Below, one piece after another: positions 42,997-53,436 of a stretch of 63,329 nucleotides of DNA; position 1 is the stretch's first letter; each line of letters starts with the position of its first letter. The notes under the pieces were generated by a model that was given only the letters and a program-made list of their open reading frames with translations, did not search any database and was not told where the DNA came from. Source of the DNA: Aureimonas sp. AU22 (GTDB lineage: Bacteria; Pseudomonadota; Alphaproteobacteria; Rhizobiales; Rhizobiaceae); the NCBI RefSeq assembly GCF_001463745.1, contig NZ_BBWJ01000008.1, positions 1-63,329 on the forward strand. The letters run 5' to 3'. Position numbers and translations under genes: made by a program.

Positions 42997-44150
42997 CGCT
43001 TTCCCTGTCGCCCGCGGAGGCCCGCCGCATCGCGCTCGCCGCGCAGGGGTTCGGGAAGGCCAGGCCGGAGCGCGCAGGCGGCCAGCACCTGCGCCGCAAC
43101 CTCGACCGTCTGGGCCTGCACCAGATCGACAGCGTGAACGTCGTGGCGCGGGCGCACTATCTGCCGGCCTTCTCGCGCCTCGGCGCCTACGACACCGCGC
43201 TTCTCGATCGCGACGCCTGGGGCCGCCCGTCGCAGCGGCGCGTCTTCGAATACTGGGCGCACGAGGCATCGCTTCTGCCGCTCGACCTTCATCCGGCGCT
43301 GCGCTGGCGTATGGCGCGCGCCGACCGGGGCGGGGCGGGCTATGCCGGAATGCGCGCCTTCGCCGGGCCGCGCCGGGCGGAGGCGATGGCGATCCTCGAC
43401 CGCATCCGGCAGGAAGGCCCGCTCGGCGCGTCCGACTTCGAAAAGGGCCGCACCGGCTGGTGGGAATGGTCCGAGCCCAAGCGCATGCTGGAGTGGCTCT
43501 TCTATGCCGGCCACCTGACGACGAGGACGCGCCGGCGCTCCTTCGAGCGCGTCTACGACCTGCCCGAACGCGTGATCCCCGCCGAGATCCTCGCGCTGCC
43601 GACCTTGGACGAAGGGCATGCCCATCGCCTGCTGGTGGAGCGCTCCGCCCGTGCGCTCGGCATCGCCACGCTGGGGGAGTTGAAGGACTACTTTCGCCTG
43701 GGGCCGGCCGAGACGCGGCTCGCGGTGGCGGAACTGGTGGAGGCCGGCGCGCTCCTTCCCGTCGCGGTGCCCGGCTGGCCTGCGGCCTATCTGCACCCGC
43801 AAGCCAAAGCCCCGCGCCGCATCGCCGCCTCGGCGCTGCTGACCCCGTTCGATCCGCTGGTGTGGGAACGCGCTCGCGCCGAGCGCCTGTTCGGCTTCCG
43901 CTACCGGATCGAGATCTACGTGCCGGCGGCCCTGCGGCAGCACGGCTACTACGTGCTTCCCTTTCTCCACGGCGACCGCCTCGCCGCGCGCGTCGACCTC
44001 AAGGCCGACCGCGCGAGGTCCAGGCTCCTGGTTCCCGCCCTGCACCTCGAACCGGACGCACCGGCCGACACGCGCCAGGCGCTGGAGGTCGAACTCCATC
44101 TCCTCGCACGATGGCTTGGCCTCGGCGAGGTCGTTCACGGAGCGGGATGA
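42993..44150 (+). CDS. YcaQ-like winged-helix protein (crosslink DNA glycosylase family)
   Basis: 385 residues from GTG at 42993, overlapping the preceding stop by GTGA. Conserved segments are LGLHQIDSVNVVARAHYLPAFSRLG, RVFEYWAHEASLLPLDLHP, WWEWSEPKRMLEWLFYAGHL, and LLTPFDPLVWERARAERLFGF...YRIEIYVP. Family members carry three winged-helix domains and some unhook DNA interstrand crosslinks; the QxD-type catalytic motif is represented by HQIDS. Coupling to an RNA-modifying gene is probably accidental. Confidence 0.83.
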   Translation: MTLSLSPAEARRIALAAQGFGKARPERAGGQHLRRNLDRLGLHQIDSVNVVARAHYLPAFSRLGAYDTALLDRDAWGRPSQRRVFEYWAHEASLLPLDLHPALRWRMARADRGGAGYAGMRAFAGPRRAEAMAILDRIRQEGPLGASDFEKGRTGWWEWSEPKRMLEWLFYAGHLTTRTRRRSFERVYDLPERVIPAEILALPTLDEGHAHRLLVERSARALGIATLGELKDYFRLGPAETRLAVAELVEAGALLPVAVPGWPAAYLHPQAKAPRRIAASALLTPFDPLVWERARAERLFGFRYRIEIYVPAALRQHGYYVLPFLHGDRLAARVDLKADRARSRLLVPALHLEPDAPADTRQALEVELHLLARWLGLGEVVHGAG

Positions 44151-44245
44151 CCGCCGCCATCGCCGGCGCGCGGCCGGGCTGAGACGCTTGCCGCGACCTG
44201 CGGCGGCGGACAAGCCATGCGTCGCGCGATGCGCTACGCTGGGGC

Positions 44246-44713
44246 ATGCGGAACGCTCCACCGATCGTCCCTGAACTCGGCGTCGCCGATCTCGACGTCT
44301 CGCTTCGGTTCTATATCAAAGGCCTGGGCTTCGTGGCGGCCGCCGAACGCCCGGAGGAGCGCTTCGCGTACCTGACGCGTGGCGCCGTCCACCTGATGAT
44401 CGAGGAAGCGGAAGGTCCGGGACGTCGCTTCCGGACCGCGCCGCTCGCGTACCCGTTCGGGCGCGGGATGAACCTTCAGATCGAGATACCCGATGTCGAT
44501 GCACTCTACGGCCGCGCCGTGATCGCCGGCCTGACGATCCACCTGCCGCTGGAGGAACGCTGGTATCGGCAAGGCCAGGAGGAAGCGGGAAATCGCCAGT
44601 TCGTCGTGATCGACCCCGACGGCTATCTCCTGCGCTTCTTCAGCGGCTTGGGACGACGACCGGCCGCGCCGAACCGCGAGAATGGCACCGGGATCCCCGA
44701 CGCATCCGCGTGA
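44246..44713 (+). CDS. VOC-family (glyoxalase/bleomycin-resistance fold) protein
   Basis: 155 residues. Paired beta-alpha-beta units: PELGVADLDVSLRFYIKGLGF, RGAVHLMIEEAEG, FGRGMNLQIEIPDVDALYGRA and QFVVIDPDGYLLRFFSGLG. The general shape and the final Asp-Pro-Asp-Gly-Tyr-Leu-Leu-Arg-Phe motif fit bleomycin-resistance-like members. It may bind a small molecule or a metal; no specific reaction can be assigned. Monocistronic as far as seen. Confidence 0.8.
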   Translation: MRNAPPIVPELGVADLDVSLRFYIKGLGFVAAAERPEERFAYLTRGAVHLMIEEAEGPGRRFRTAPLAYPFGRGMNLQIEIPDVDALYGRAVIAGLTIHLPLEERWYRQGQEEAGNRQFVVIDPDGYLLRFFSGLGRRPAAPNRENGTGIPDASA

Positions 44714-44861
44714 ACCGGATGCCGCGCAAAACCTATCCGCTTTCCACTGGTAAAACACACATCCATCGCTCGCGTGATTGATATGCGGAACTTACATTCC
44801 GGTTCTTCTCACATGAACGACGCATGGCCGATCCCTCGAGATCGCGCCCGGAGTGCCCGCC

Positions 44862-46085
44862 ATGACCGATGCCACCCTCCGCCCCGCGCCCACGGCCCTG
44901 CCGGGCGGCCCGGGCCTCGCCGCGCTGGCCGCGCTTCTTCTCGGCAGCCTCGCCCTCGGGCTCGCCTATGGGCCGCTCCAAGGCGCGCTGCTGCTTCTGG
45001 GCGGCGCGCTGGGGCTGACCCTCTACCACGCCGCCTTCGGCTTCACCTCGGCCTGGCGCGTCTTCATCCTCGAGCGACGCGGGCGGGGCCTGCGCGCGCA
45101 GATGGCGATGCTGGCGCTCGCCGTCGTCCTGTTCTTTCCGGCGCTCGGCGCCGGCACGCTGTTCGGTCACGAGGTGTCGGGCAACGTCTCGCCCCTTTCC
45201 ACGGGTGTCGTGGTGGGCGCCTTCCTGTTCGGCATCGGCATGCAGATGGGCGGCGGCTGTGCATCGGGCACACTGTTCACGGCCGGCGGCGGCAATGCGC
45301 GCATGCTGGTGACGCTGTTCTTCTTCGTCGTCGGCTCGGTGCTCGCCACGGTGCATTTCGACTGGTGGCTGGCCCTCCCCTCGATCCAGCCGGTCTCGTT
45401 GGTGAAGACGTTGGGCGTGGCTCCCGGCATCGCCGTCTCGCTCGCGCTCTTCGCCGCGATCGCCGCCTTGACGGTGTGGGCCGAGCGCCGCCGCCACGGC
45501 GCACTGGAGACCGAGGCGCAGCCGACGACCCGGGGCCTTGCCCGTTTCGCGCGCGGACCCTGGCCGCTCCTGGCCGGCGCGCTGGCGCTCGCCGTCCTCA
45601 ATTTCGTGACGCTGGCGCTCGCCGGCCGCCCCTGGGGCATCACCTCGGCCTTCGCGCTGTGGGGAGCCAAGGGTGCCGAGGCGATCGGCTTCAATCCTGC
45701 CGCTTGGGCCTACTGGCAGACGCCCGGCAACGCCAAGGCGCTGGCGAACAGCGTCTTCGCCGACGTCACATCGGTGATGGACTTCGGGATCGTGGCGGGC
45801 GCCATGCTGGCGGCGAGCCTCGCCGGCCGCTTCGCGCCGAGCCTGCGCATCCCGCTGCGCTCGCTGCTGGCGGCGGTCGTCGGCGGCCTCCTTCTCGGCT
45901 ACGGCGCGCGCATCGCCTATGGCTGCAACATCGGAGCCTACTTCTCCGGCATCGCGAGCGGCTCGCTGCACGGCTGGCTGTGGCTCGCGGCGGCCTTCGC
46001 GGGCAACACGGTGGGCGTGCGCCTTCGTCCCTTCTTCTTCGGCGAACGGCGCGGCGGGCGCGTGGCCCGCGGCGACGGAGCCTGA
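44862..46085 (+). CDS. YeeE/YedE-family sulfur-compound transporter
   Basis: 407 residues with about ten membrane spans. Both conserved halves are present: FGIGMQMGGGCASGTLFTAGGG and GARIAYGCNIGAYFSGIASGS, each with the Cys of the family. Members import thiosulfate or related sulfur species. No TusA-like partner gene adjoins. Start at 44862 has GGAG eight bases upstream; an ATG at 44853 is nine bases earlier. An AT-richer stretch at 44740-44820 probably holds the promoter. Confidence 0.88.
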   Translation: MTDATLRPAPTALPGGPGLAALAALLLGSLALGLAYGPLQGALLLLGGALGLTLYHAAFGFTSAWRVFILERRGRGLRAQMAMLALAVVLFFPALGAGTLFGHEVSGNVSPLSTGVVVGAFLFGIGMQMGGGCASGTLFTAGGGNARMLVTLFFFVVGSVLATVHFDWWLALPSIQPVSLVKTLGVAPGIAVSLALFAAIAALTVWAERRRHGALETEAQPTTRGLARFARGPWPLLAGALALAVLNFVTLALAGRPWGITSAFALWGAKGAEAIGFNPAAWAYWQTPGNAKALANSVFADVTSVMDFGIVAGAMLAASLAGRFAPSLRIPLRSLLAAVVGGLLLGYGARIAYGCNIGAYFSGIASGSLHGWLWLAAAFAGNTVGVRLRPFFFGERRGGRVARGDGA

Positions 46086-46159
46086 CGGCTCGCCCGAACC
46101 GGACGGAAGGCGTAAAACCCCATTCCCGTCCGCCCCGCAAAGCCTTATAGGCGTCTGTC

Positions 46160-47974
46160 ATGAGCCAGACGCCTCTTTCCCGCATCCGCAACTTCTCCAT
46201 CGTCGCCCATATCGACCATGGCAAATCGACGCTCGCCGACCGGCTGATCCAGCTGACGGGAGGGCTCGACGCGCGCGAGATGGCGGGCAAGGAGCAGGTT
46301 CTCGATAACATGGATATCGAGAAGGAGCGCGGGATCACCATCAAGGCGCAGACCGTGCGCCTGACCTATCCCGCCAAGGACGGCGAGACCTACGTCCTCA
46401 ACCTCATCGACACGCCGGGGCACGTCGACTTCGCCTACGAGGTGTCGCGCTCGCTCTCGGCCTGCGAGGGCGCGCTCCTGGTGGTGGACGCCGCGCAGGG
46501 CGTCGAGGCACAGACGCTCGCCAACGTCTATCTCGCCCTCGACAACAATCTCGAGATCGTGCCGGTCCTCAACAAGATCGACCTGCCCGCCGCCGAGCCC
46601 GACAAGGTGAAGGAGCAGATCGAGGAGGTCATCGGCATCGATTCCTCCGACGCCGTCCTGATCTCGGCCAAATCCGGCCTCGGCATCGAGGACGTGCTGG
46701 AAGCGATCGTGAAGCGCCTGCCGGCGCCGAAAACCGGCGATCGCGCCGCGCCTCTGAAGGCGATGCTGGTCGATTCCTGGTACGACGCCTATCTCGGCGT
46801 CGTCGTGCTCGTGCGCGTCATCGACGGCGAGTTGAAGCGCGGCCAGACCATCCGCATGATGGGCACGGACGCCAAGTACCCGGTCGACCGGGTCGGCGTC
46901 TTCACGCCCAAGATGATCAACATGGAGGCCCTCGGCCCCGGCGAGATCGGCTTCATCACCGCCTCCATCAAGGAGGTCGCCGATACCCGCGTCGGCGATA
47001 CGATCACCGAGGACAAGCGCCCAACGGCTGAAATGCTGCCGGGCTTCCAGCCGGCTCAGCCCGTCGTGTTCTGCGGTCTGTTCCCGACCGATGCCGCCGC
47101 CTTCGACGACCTGCGCGCGGCGATGGGCAAGCTGCGCCTCAACGACGCGAGCTTCTCGTTCGAGATGGAATCCTCCGCCGCGCTCGGCTTCGGCTTCCGC
47201 TGCGGCTTCCTCGGGCTCCTGCATCTCGAGATCATCCAGGAGCGCCTGTCGCGCGAGTTCGACCTCGATCTCATCGCGACCGCCCCTTCGGTGGTCTACG
47301 AGATCCGGATGCGCAACGGCGAGACCGTGATGCTGCACAACCCGGCCGACATGCCGGACACGATGCAGATCGAGGCGATCTACGAGCCCTGGATCAAGGC
47401 GACGATCCTCACCCCCGACGACTATCTCGGCAACATCCTGACGCTCTGCCAGGAGCGGCGCGGCATCCAGGTCGACCTCTCCTATGTCGGCAAGCGCGCG
47501 ATGGTGACCTACGAGCTGCCGCTCAACGAGGTGGTGTTCGACTTCTACGACCGTCTGAAGTCGATCTCCAAGGGCTACGCCTCCTTCGACTACCAGCTCG
47601 CCGACTATCGCGAGGGCGACCTCGTGAAGCTCTCGATCCTCGTCAACGCCGAGCCGGTCGACGCGCTCTCCATGCTCGTCCACCGCATGCAGGCGGAGAA
47701 GCGCGGCCGCGCCATGTGCGAGAAGCTGAAGGAGCTGATCCCCAACCACCTCTTCAAGATCCCGATCCAGGCGGCGATTGGCGGCAAGGTGGTGGCGCGC
47801 GAGACGATCTCGGCCCTGCGCAAGGACGTGACCGCCAAGTGCTACGGCGGCGACGCCTCGCGCAAGCGCAAGCTCCTCGACAAGCAGAAGGAGGGCAAGA
47901 AGCGCATGCGCCAGTTCGGCAAGGTGGACATCCCGCAGGAAGCCTTCATCGCCGCCCTGAAGATGGACAGCTGA
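46160..47974 (+). CDS. lepA: Elongation factor 4 (LepA)
   Basis: 604 residues, usual length. GTPase motifs: G1 [14 protein letters not shown], switch region [12 protein letters not shown]3 [13 protein letters not shown]4 [14 protein letters not shown]-like domains II, III and V follow, and then the LepA-specific C-terminal domain with [36 protein letters not shown]. It acts on ribosomes that are stalled or mis-translocated. Start ATG at 46160 is the natural N-terminus. A weak inverted repeat (46100-46132) lies upstream. Confidence 0.97.
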   Translation: MSQTPLSRIRNFSIVAHIDHGKSTLADRLIQLTGGLDAREMAGKEQVLDNMDIEKERGITIKAQTVRLTYPAKDGETYVLNLIDTPGHVDFAYEVSRSLSACEGALLVVDAAQGVEAQTLANVYLALDNNLEIVPVLNKIDLPAAEPDKVKEQIEEVIGIDSSDAVLISAKSGLGIEDVLEAIVKRLPAPKTGDRAAPLKAMLVDSWYDAYLGVVVLVRVIDGELKRGQTIRMMGTDAKYPVDRVGVFTPKMINMEALGPGEIGFITASIKEVADTRVGDTITEDKRPTAEMLPGFQPAQPVVFCGLFPTDAAAFDDLRAAMGKLRLNDASFSFEMESSAALGFGFRCGFLGLLHLEIIQERLSREFDLDLIATAPSVVYEIRMRNGETVMLHNPADMPDTMQIEAIYEPWIKATILTPDDYLGNILTLCQERRGIQVDLSYVGKRAMVTYELPLNEVVFDFYDRLKSISKGYASFDYQLADYREGDLVKLSILVNAEPVDALSMLVHRMQAEKRGRAMCEKLKELIPNHLFKIPIQAAIGGKVVARETISALRKDVTAKCYGGDASRKRKLLDKQKEGKKRMRQFGKVDIPQEAFIAALKMDS

Positions 47975-48071
47975 CGACCGGAGCCACTCGGCCCCCGCTT
48001 GCCCCAGCCCCCGTGCTTCGACTGTCCCGATGCCGGACCGCCCGACCCTCCAGAGCGCCGTGAACGATCCC

Positions 48072-48956
48072 ATGCAGCAGTTTGTCCTGACGGTGACCTG
48101 CCCGACATCGCGCGGCATCGTGGCCGCGATCTCGACCTATCTGGCGGGACAGGGCTGCAACATCATCGACAGCGCCCAGTTCGACGACATGGACGCCGGC
48201 CGCTTCTTCATGCGGGTCGGCTTCCGCTCGGAGGAAGGCGTCGGTCTCGATGCGCTGCGCGAGGGGTTCGCCCCGGTCGCCGCGCCCTTCTCCATGGCCT
48301 ACGAGATCTTCGACACGGCGGTGCCGGCCAAGGTCCTCCTCATGGTCTCGCGCTTCGGCCACTGCCTCAACGACATCCTCTACCGCTGGCGCATCGGGGC
48401 GCTGCCGATCGACATCGTCGGCGTCGTCTCCAACCATCTCGACTACCAGAAGCTCGTGGTGAACCACGACATCCCCTTCCACCACGTGCCGGTGACGAAG
48501 GCGAACAAGCCGCAGGCCGAGGCGCGCATCCTGGAGATCGCGACAGGGGCCGGCACCGAGCTGATCGTGCTCGCCCGCTACATGCAGGTGCTGTCCGATG
48601 CGATGTGCCAGGCGATGTCGGGGCGGATCATCAACATCCACCACTCGTTCCTGCCGAGCTTCAAGGGGGCCGCACCCTACAGCCAGGCCTATGCGCGGGG
48701 CGTGAAGCTGATCGGGGCGACGGCGCACTACGTCACCGCCGATCTCGACGAGGGCCCGATCATCGAGCAGGACGTCGCGCGCGTCACCCATGCCCAGTCG
48801 GCGGCGGACTACGTCTCGATCGGACGCGACGTCGAGGCGCAGGTCCTGTCGCGCGCCATCCACGCCCATATCCACCACCGCGCCTTCCTGAACGGCGACC
48901 GCACCGTGGTCTTTCCCGCTTCGCCGGGCGGCTACGCGTCGGCGAAGATGGGCTGA
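48072..48956 (+). CDS. purU: Formyltetrahydrofolate deformylase
   Basis: Hydrolyses 10-formyl-THF to formate and THF, balancing one-carbon pools. 294 residues from the ATG at 48072. An N-terminal ACT domain (QFVLTVTCPTSRGIVAAISTYLAGQGCNIID) is followed by a formyltransferase-like domain with INIHHSFLPSFKGA (Asn-His) and LDEGPIIEQD (Asp). An in-frame ATG at 48030 would add 14 residues; the shorter start matches the usual family beginning. Neither start has a strong ribosome-binding sequence. Confidence 0.92.
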   Translation: MQQFVLTVTCPTSRGIVAAISTYLAGQGCNIIDSAQFDDMDAGRFFMRVGFRSEEGVGLDALREGFAPVAAPFSMAYEIFDTAVPAKVLLMVSRFGHCLNDILYRWRIGALPIDIVGVVSNHLDYQKLVVNHDIPFHHVPVTKANKPQAEARILEIATGAGTELIVLARYMQVLSDAMCQAMSGRIINIHHSFLPSFKGAAPYSQAYARGVKLIGATAHYVTADLDEGPIIEQDVARVTHAQSAADYVSIGRDVEAQVLSRAIHAHIHHRAFLNGDRTVVFPASPGGYASAKMG

Positions 48957-48984
48957 AAGCCGCGCTTCCAGCCCCACCGTCGCA

Positions 48985-51900
48985 TCAGCCGATCGTCATC
49001 AGGCTGGCATTGCCGCCGGCGGCCGCCGTGTTGACGGAGGTCGAGACCTCCTCCACCAGCCAGCTCAGGCAGATCGCCTCCGGATCGCTCGCCAGAGCCT
49101 GCGTCGTCGCCGCCTGAACCAGCACCAGCGGCCCATCGAGGGCGGCGATGCACGTGTTCAGCTCTCGCACGCGAGCACCATCGCCTTCCACCAGCGCGCC
49201 CGCGAACGGTCCGCTCTTCGCCCAGTCCGCCGTGCGGGAGACGCGGGCGGCGACGCTCGCCGGCAGATCGCGCAGCGCCCCCTCCAGGCCCGCCGTCTCG
49301 TCCACCACGGCCGTGTTGCCGGTGGCAAGCGTTGCGGCGAGCAAGCGGCGCAGCCCTCCCTCCGTTTCCGGCACGAGCAGCACGCGACCGCGCGGATGGA
49401 GCCCGTAGAGGTTGGTCTCGCCCACGGGGCCCGGGAGTTCGCGCACGAGGCCGACGCCGGAGCGCTCCGCCATCTCGCGCGCGGCGGCGCCGTCCTGGCT
49501 ATGGCCGCGCTCCTCCAGCCAGCGGGCGTAGTCCATGAGCGCCTCGTCCGTGTGCGGCATCCCCTCGTGCATCGGCACCGGCGCACGGGCGACGAGACGG
49601 CCGAGATAGAGCGGTCCGCCGGCCTTCGGCCCCGTGCCCGAAAGACCTCGCCCGCCGAAGGGCTGGACACCGACCACGGCGCCGATGACGTTGCGGTTGA
49701 CATAGAGATTGCCGGCGCGCACGCGGCTCGTCACATGCGCCACCGTCTCGTCGAGCCGGGTATGGAGGCCGAAGGTCAGCCCGTAGCCGGTGGCGTTGAT
49801 CGCATCCACCAGCGCGTCGAGATCGTCGCGATAATAGCGCAGCACGTGCAGCACCGGGCCGAACACCTCGCGCTTGAGTTCCGACAGGTCGCGGATCTCG
49901 ATCAGGGTCGGGGCGACGAAGGTGCCGTGGGCAGCGTCCTGCGGCAGATCGAGGCGTTCGACCTTGAGGCCGAGGCCGCGCATGCGCTCCACATGCGCCT
50001 CGATTCCGGCGCGCGCCTCCTTCGAGATGACGGGACCGACATCGACGGCGAGGCGGTCCGTGCGGCCGAGCGCCAGCTCGCGCATCGCGCCCTTCAGCAT
50101 GGCGAGCGTCCGGTCGGCAATGTCTTCCTGCAGGCAGAGGACACGCAGCGCCGAGCAGCGCTGACCGGCGGAATCGAAGGCGGAGGCGATGACGTCGGCG
50201 ACCACCTGTTCGGCGAGCGCGGAGGAATCGACGATCATCGCGTTCTGTCCGCCGGTTTCCGCGACCAGCGGGATCGGCCTGCCCTCCGCCGAGACCCGGC
50301 TCGCGAGCTGGGCCTGGATCAGGCGCGCGACCTCGGTCGAGCCGGTGAACATGACGCCCGCCGTCTCGGGCGCGCCGACGAGCGCCGCTCCGAGCCGTCC
50401 GTCGCCCGGCGCGAACTGGAGCGCCGCCGCGGGAACGCCGGCCTCGTGGAGGATGCGGACCGCCTGGTAGGCGATGAGAGGCGTTTCCTCGGCAGGCTTT
50501 GCGATCACCGGATTGCCCGCGACGAGCGCGGCCGCGACCTGGCCGGTGAAGATCGCGAGCGGGAAGTTCCAGGGGCTGATGCAGACGACCGGCCCGATCG
50601 GCGCATGAGCGGGGCCGAGCCCGGAGCGCGCTTCCCTCGCGTAGTAGCGCAGGAAGTCCACCGCCTCGCGCACCTCGCCCACCGCGTTGGCGGCGGTCTT
50701 GCCGGCCTCGCGCATCACGGTTCCCATCAGCGCGCCGATCCGCGCCTCCATGAGATCGGCGGCACGCTCGAGGCAGGCGGAACGAGACGCCGTCGGCAGC
50801 GCAGCCCAGGCAGGCCCGCCCTTGGCGGCGGCCCGCACGACGGCGCCCGCCGCCTCCACGGGAAGGTCCGCGACATGGCCCACCGTGTCGCGCCCGTCGG
50901 CCGGGTTCCGAACAGGGCGCGCATCGCCGCCCTGCGCACCGGTCGCCACGAGGGGATGGGCCGAAACGGGCGCGTCGACGGTCTCGGACAGTTCGCGCGA
51001 CAGGCGGGCCAGTACGCTCTCGTCCGACAGGTCGAGCCCGCGTGAATTGATCCGCTCCGTTCCGAACAGGTCGGCGGGGGCAGCGATGCCCTCGTGCTGG
51101 GCACCGATCACGCCCTCGGCGGCGACGAGTTCGGCCGGATCGGCGATCAGCGCCTCGATCGACACCTTGGGGTCCGAGATGCGGTTGACGAAGGAGGAAT
51201 TGGCACCGTTCTCCAGGAGCCGGCGCACGAGATAGGCGAGCAGCGTCTCGTGCGTTCCGACGGGCGCGTAGATGCGTGCCGGGCGGCCGAGCTTCTGCGA
51301 GCCGACGACCTCGTCGTAGAGCGGCTCGCCCATGCCGTGCAGGCACTGGAACTCGTAGGCGTCCGCCGCGAAGTCCGGGCCGGCGAGGTGGTAGATCGCG
51401 GCCAGGGTCTGCGCGTTGTGGGTTGCGAACTGCGGGAACACCGCACCACCGGCGGCGAGCAGCTTCCTGGCGCAGGCGACATAGGCGACGTCGGTATGGA
51501 CCTTGCGCGTGTAGACCGGGAACCCCGGCAGCCCGTCCACCTGCGCCCGCTTGATCTCGGCATCCCAGTAGGCGCCCTTCACAAGGCGCACCATGATGCG
51601 CCGATCCGAGCGCCGGGCGAGGTCCACGATCCAGTCGATCGCGAAGGAGCAGCGCTTGCCGTAAGCCTGGAGCACGAAGCCGAGGCCCTGCCAGCCCGCC
51701 AGCGCCGGATCGAGGCTGAGCGCTTCCAGGAGGTCGAGCGAAAGCTCCAGCCGGTCGGCTTCCTCGGCGTCGATGTTGAGGCCGATGTCGTAAGCCTTGG
51801 CGAGAACGGCGAGGGCCTGCACGCGCGGCAGGAGTTCCGACATGACACGGTCCGCCTGGGCGCGGCTGTAGCGCGGATGGAGCGCCGAAAGCTTGATCGA

Positions 51901-52689
51901 GATGCCGGGGCCCTCGTAGACGCCGCGCCCCGCCGACGCCTTGCCGATGGCATGGATCGCGTTTTCGTAGTCGCGACGGTAGCGCTCGGCGTCGGCGGCC
52001 GTGGTCGCCGCCTCGCCCAGCATGTCGTAGGAATAGCGGAAGCCCCGTGCCTCGAGGGGCTTGGAGCGCTTCAGCGCCTCCTCGATCGTCTCGCCGGTGA
52101 CGAACTGCTCGCCCATCATGCGCATGGCCATGTCGACGCCGCGCCGGATCACCGGCTCGCCGGCCCGCGCGATGAGGCGCGTCAGCGCCGCCGAGAGCGA
52201 ACGGTCGCTGACCGTGGCGGTCAGCTTGCCGGTGACCACGAGACCCCAGGTCGCAGCATTGACGAAGAGCGAGCGCCCGCCGCCGACATGCGACTTCCAG
52301 TCCCCGTCGGCGATCTTGTCGCGGATCAGCGCATCGCGCGTCGCGGTGTCGGGAATGCGCAGCAGCGCCTCGGCGAGGCACATGAGAGCGACGCCCTCCT
52401 GGCTCGACAGCGAGTATTCCCGCACCAACCCTTCCACGCCCGTGCCCTTGTGCTTGGCGCGCAGCGCCTCGATCAGCCGGCGGGCGGTGCGTGCCACCGG
52501 CTCGCGCAGGGTCTCGGGCAATCGCGCCGCATCGACGAGCGGCGGCAGGCACTCTGTCTCCGGCCGGCGATAGGCCGCCGTGATCGCGGCGCGAAGCGGC
52601 GTCGGCTCCGACACCGGCGGAGCGAAGCGCGTGAAGGGCGCGGCAGTGGCGGAATCGGTCGTGACGGGACGATCGAGCGTGGCGGACAT
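48985..52689 (-). CDS. putA: Bifunctional proline dehydrogenase / P5C dehydrogenase
   Basis: 1234 residues. It lacks the N-terminal ribbon-helix-helix of autoregulating PutA. The proline dehydrogenase barrel (about 140-470) shows [41 protein letters not shown] and [16 protein letters not shown]. The aldehyde dehydrogenase part (about 560-1010) has [18 protein letters not shown], the Glu in [16 protein letters not shown] and the catalytic Cys in [14 protein letters not shown]-terminal domain (about 1030-1230) is also present. It oxidises proline to glutamate at the membrane. Start at 52689 has GGAG seven bases upstream. Divergent from putR. Confidence 0.95.
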   Translation of the reverse strand: MSATLDRPVTTDSATAAPFTRFAPPVSEPTPLRAAITAAYRRPETECLPPLVDAARLPETLREPVARTARRLIEALRAKHKGTGVEGLVREYSLSSQEGVALMCLAEALLRIPDTATRDALIRDKIADGDWKSHVGGGRSLFVNAATWGLVVTGKLTATVSDRSLSAALTRLIARAGEPVIRRGVDMAMRMMGEQFVTGETIEEALKRSKPLEARGFRYSYDMLGEAATTAADAERYRRDYENAIHAIGKASAGRGVYEGPGISIKLSALHPRYSRAQADRVMSELLPRVQALAVLAKAYDIGLNIDAEEADRLELSLDLLEALSLDPALAGWQGLGFVLQAYGKRCSFAIDWIVDLARRSDRRIMVRLVKGAYWDAEIKRAQVDGLPGFPVYTRKVHTDVAYVACARKLLAAGGAVFPQFATHNAQTLAAIYHLAGPDFAADAYEFQCLHGMGEPLYDEVVGSQKLGRPARIYAPVGTHETLLAYLVRRLLENGANSSFVNRISDPKVSIEALIADPAELVAAEGVIGAQHEGIAAPADLFGTERINSRGLDLSDESVLARLSRELSETVDAPVSAHPLVATGAQGGDARPVRNPADGRDTVGHVADLPVEAAGAVVRAAAKGGPAWAALPTASRSACLERAADLMEARIGALMGTVMREAGKTAANAVGEVREAVDFLRYYAREARSGLGPAHAPIGPVVCISPWNFPLAIFTGQVAAALVAGNPVIAKPAEETPLIAYQAVRILHEAGVPAAALQFAPGDGRLGAALVGAPETAGVMFTGSTEVARLIQAQLASRVSAEGRPIPLVAETGGQNAMIVDSSALAEQVVADVIASAFDSAGQRCSALRVLCLQEDIADRTLAMLKGAMRELALGRTDRLAVDVGPVISKEARAGIEAHVERMRGLGLKVERLDLPQDAAHGTFVAPTLIEIRDLSELKREVFGPVLHVLRYYRDDLDALVDAINATGYGLTFGLHTRLDETVAHVTSRVRAGNLYVNRNVIGAVVGVQPFGGRGLSGTGPKAGGPLYLGRLVARAPVPMHEGMPHTDEALMDYARWLEERGHSQDGAAAREMAERSGVGLVRELPGPVGETNLYGLHPRGRVLLVPETEGGLRRLLAATLATGNTAVVDETAGLEGALRDLPASVAARVSRTADWAKSGPFAGALVEGDGARVRELNTCIAALDGPLVLVQAATTQALASDPEAICLSWLVEEVSTSVNTAAAGGNASLMTIG

Positions 52690-52818
52690 CGGCGGGCTCC
52701 GGGGCGGGAGAGGACGTGGCGCTACCATATCCCCTCGCGCGCCAGCGTTCCGTCTTGTGTCGGGCTCGCGATAGTCCGTATGGATCGTTCGCGAGCCTCG
52801 TTTCAGGACGAACGACCC

Positions 52819-53280
52819 ATGGACGACAAGAAACTAAGCGATCTGGACGCCTTCGATCGCAAGATGCTCGACGTCCTCGCGGAGAACGGGCGCATCTCGG
52901 TGACGGAGCTCGCCGCACGCGTCGGCCTGTCGAAGACGCCCTGCCAGATCCGCTTCCGGCGTCTGGTGGAAAGCGGGGTCATCGACGGGTTCAAGGCCGT
53001 CATCAATCCGACGCGCATCGGGTTGGAACACGTCGCCTTCACCGAGGTGAAGCTGTCGTCGACGGGCGAGGACGCGCTCCATGCCTTCAACGCCGCGGTG
53101 AAGCGGATCCGCGAGGTGGAGGAGTGCCACCTCATCGCCGGCCGCTTCGACTATCTCCTGAAGGTGCGCACGCGCGACATCCGCCGCTACCGGCAGGTCC
53201 TCGGCGAGGTGATCTCGAATCTGCCCCATGTCGCGAGCACCTCGACCAACGTCGCCATGGAGGCGATCAAGGAGAAATGA
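52819..53280 (+). CDS. putR: Lrp/AsnC-family regulator PutR
   Basis: 153 residues. The N-terminal HTH (LDAFDRKMLDVLAENGRISVTELAARVGLSKTPCQIRFRRL) is followed by the RAM ligand-binding domain (AFTEVKLSS, ECHLIAGRFDYLLKVRTRDI). It lies divergent to putA with 129 bases between the starts, the usual place for PutR, the proline-dependent activator of putA in alphaproteobacteria. AGGACG precedes the ATG at 52819; an ATG at 52780 would extend the protein by 13 residues. Confidence 0.9.
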   Translation: MDDKKLSDLDAFDRKMLDVLAENGRISVTELAARVGLSKTPCQIRFRRLVESGVIDGFKAVINPTRIGLEHVAFTEVKLSSTGEDALHAFNAAVKRIREVEECHLIAGRFDYLLKVRTRDIRRYRQVLGEVISNLPHVASTSTNVAMEAIKEK

Positions 53281-53436
53281 GTTGCTCGACCTCCGGGAAT
53301 CAGGGAGCGGATGCCCGGGGACACTGTGGCCGGAAAGCCGCTGCGTCGCGCTTGCGGGACGGCGGGGCGTGTCCCGCCCCTGTTCAAGTCGCCGGCGATT
53401 TCTAGTTTCGGCGACTTGCAGCTTCAGAATCGGCCG

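Noticed and set aside
49499-52918. Second, frame-shifted long minus-strand open frame within putA
   Set aside because: Different frame of the same strand with Arg-rich shadow composition; the putA frame holds every active-site motif.
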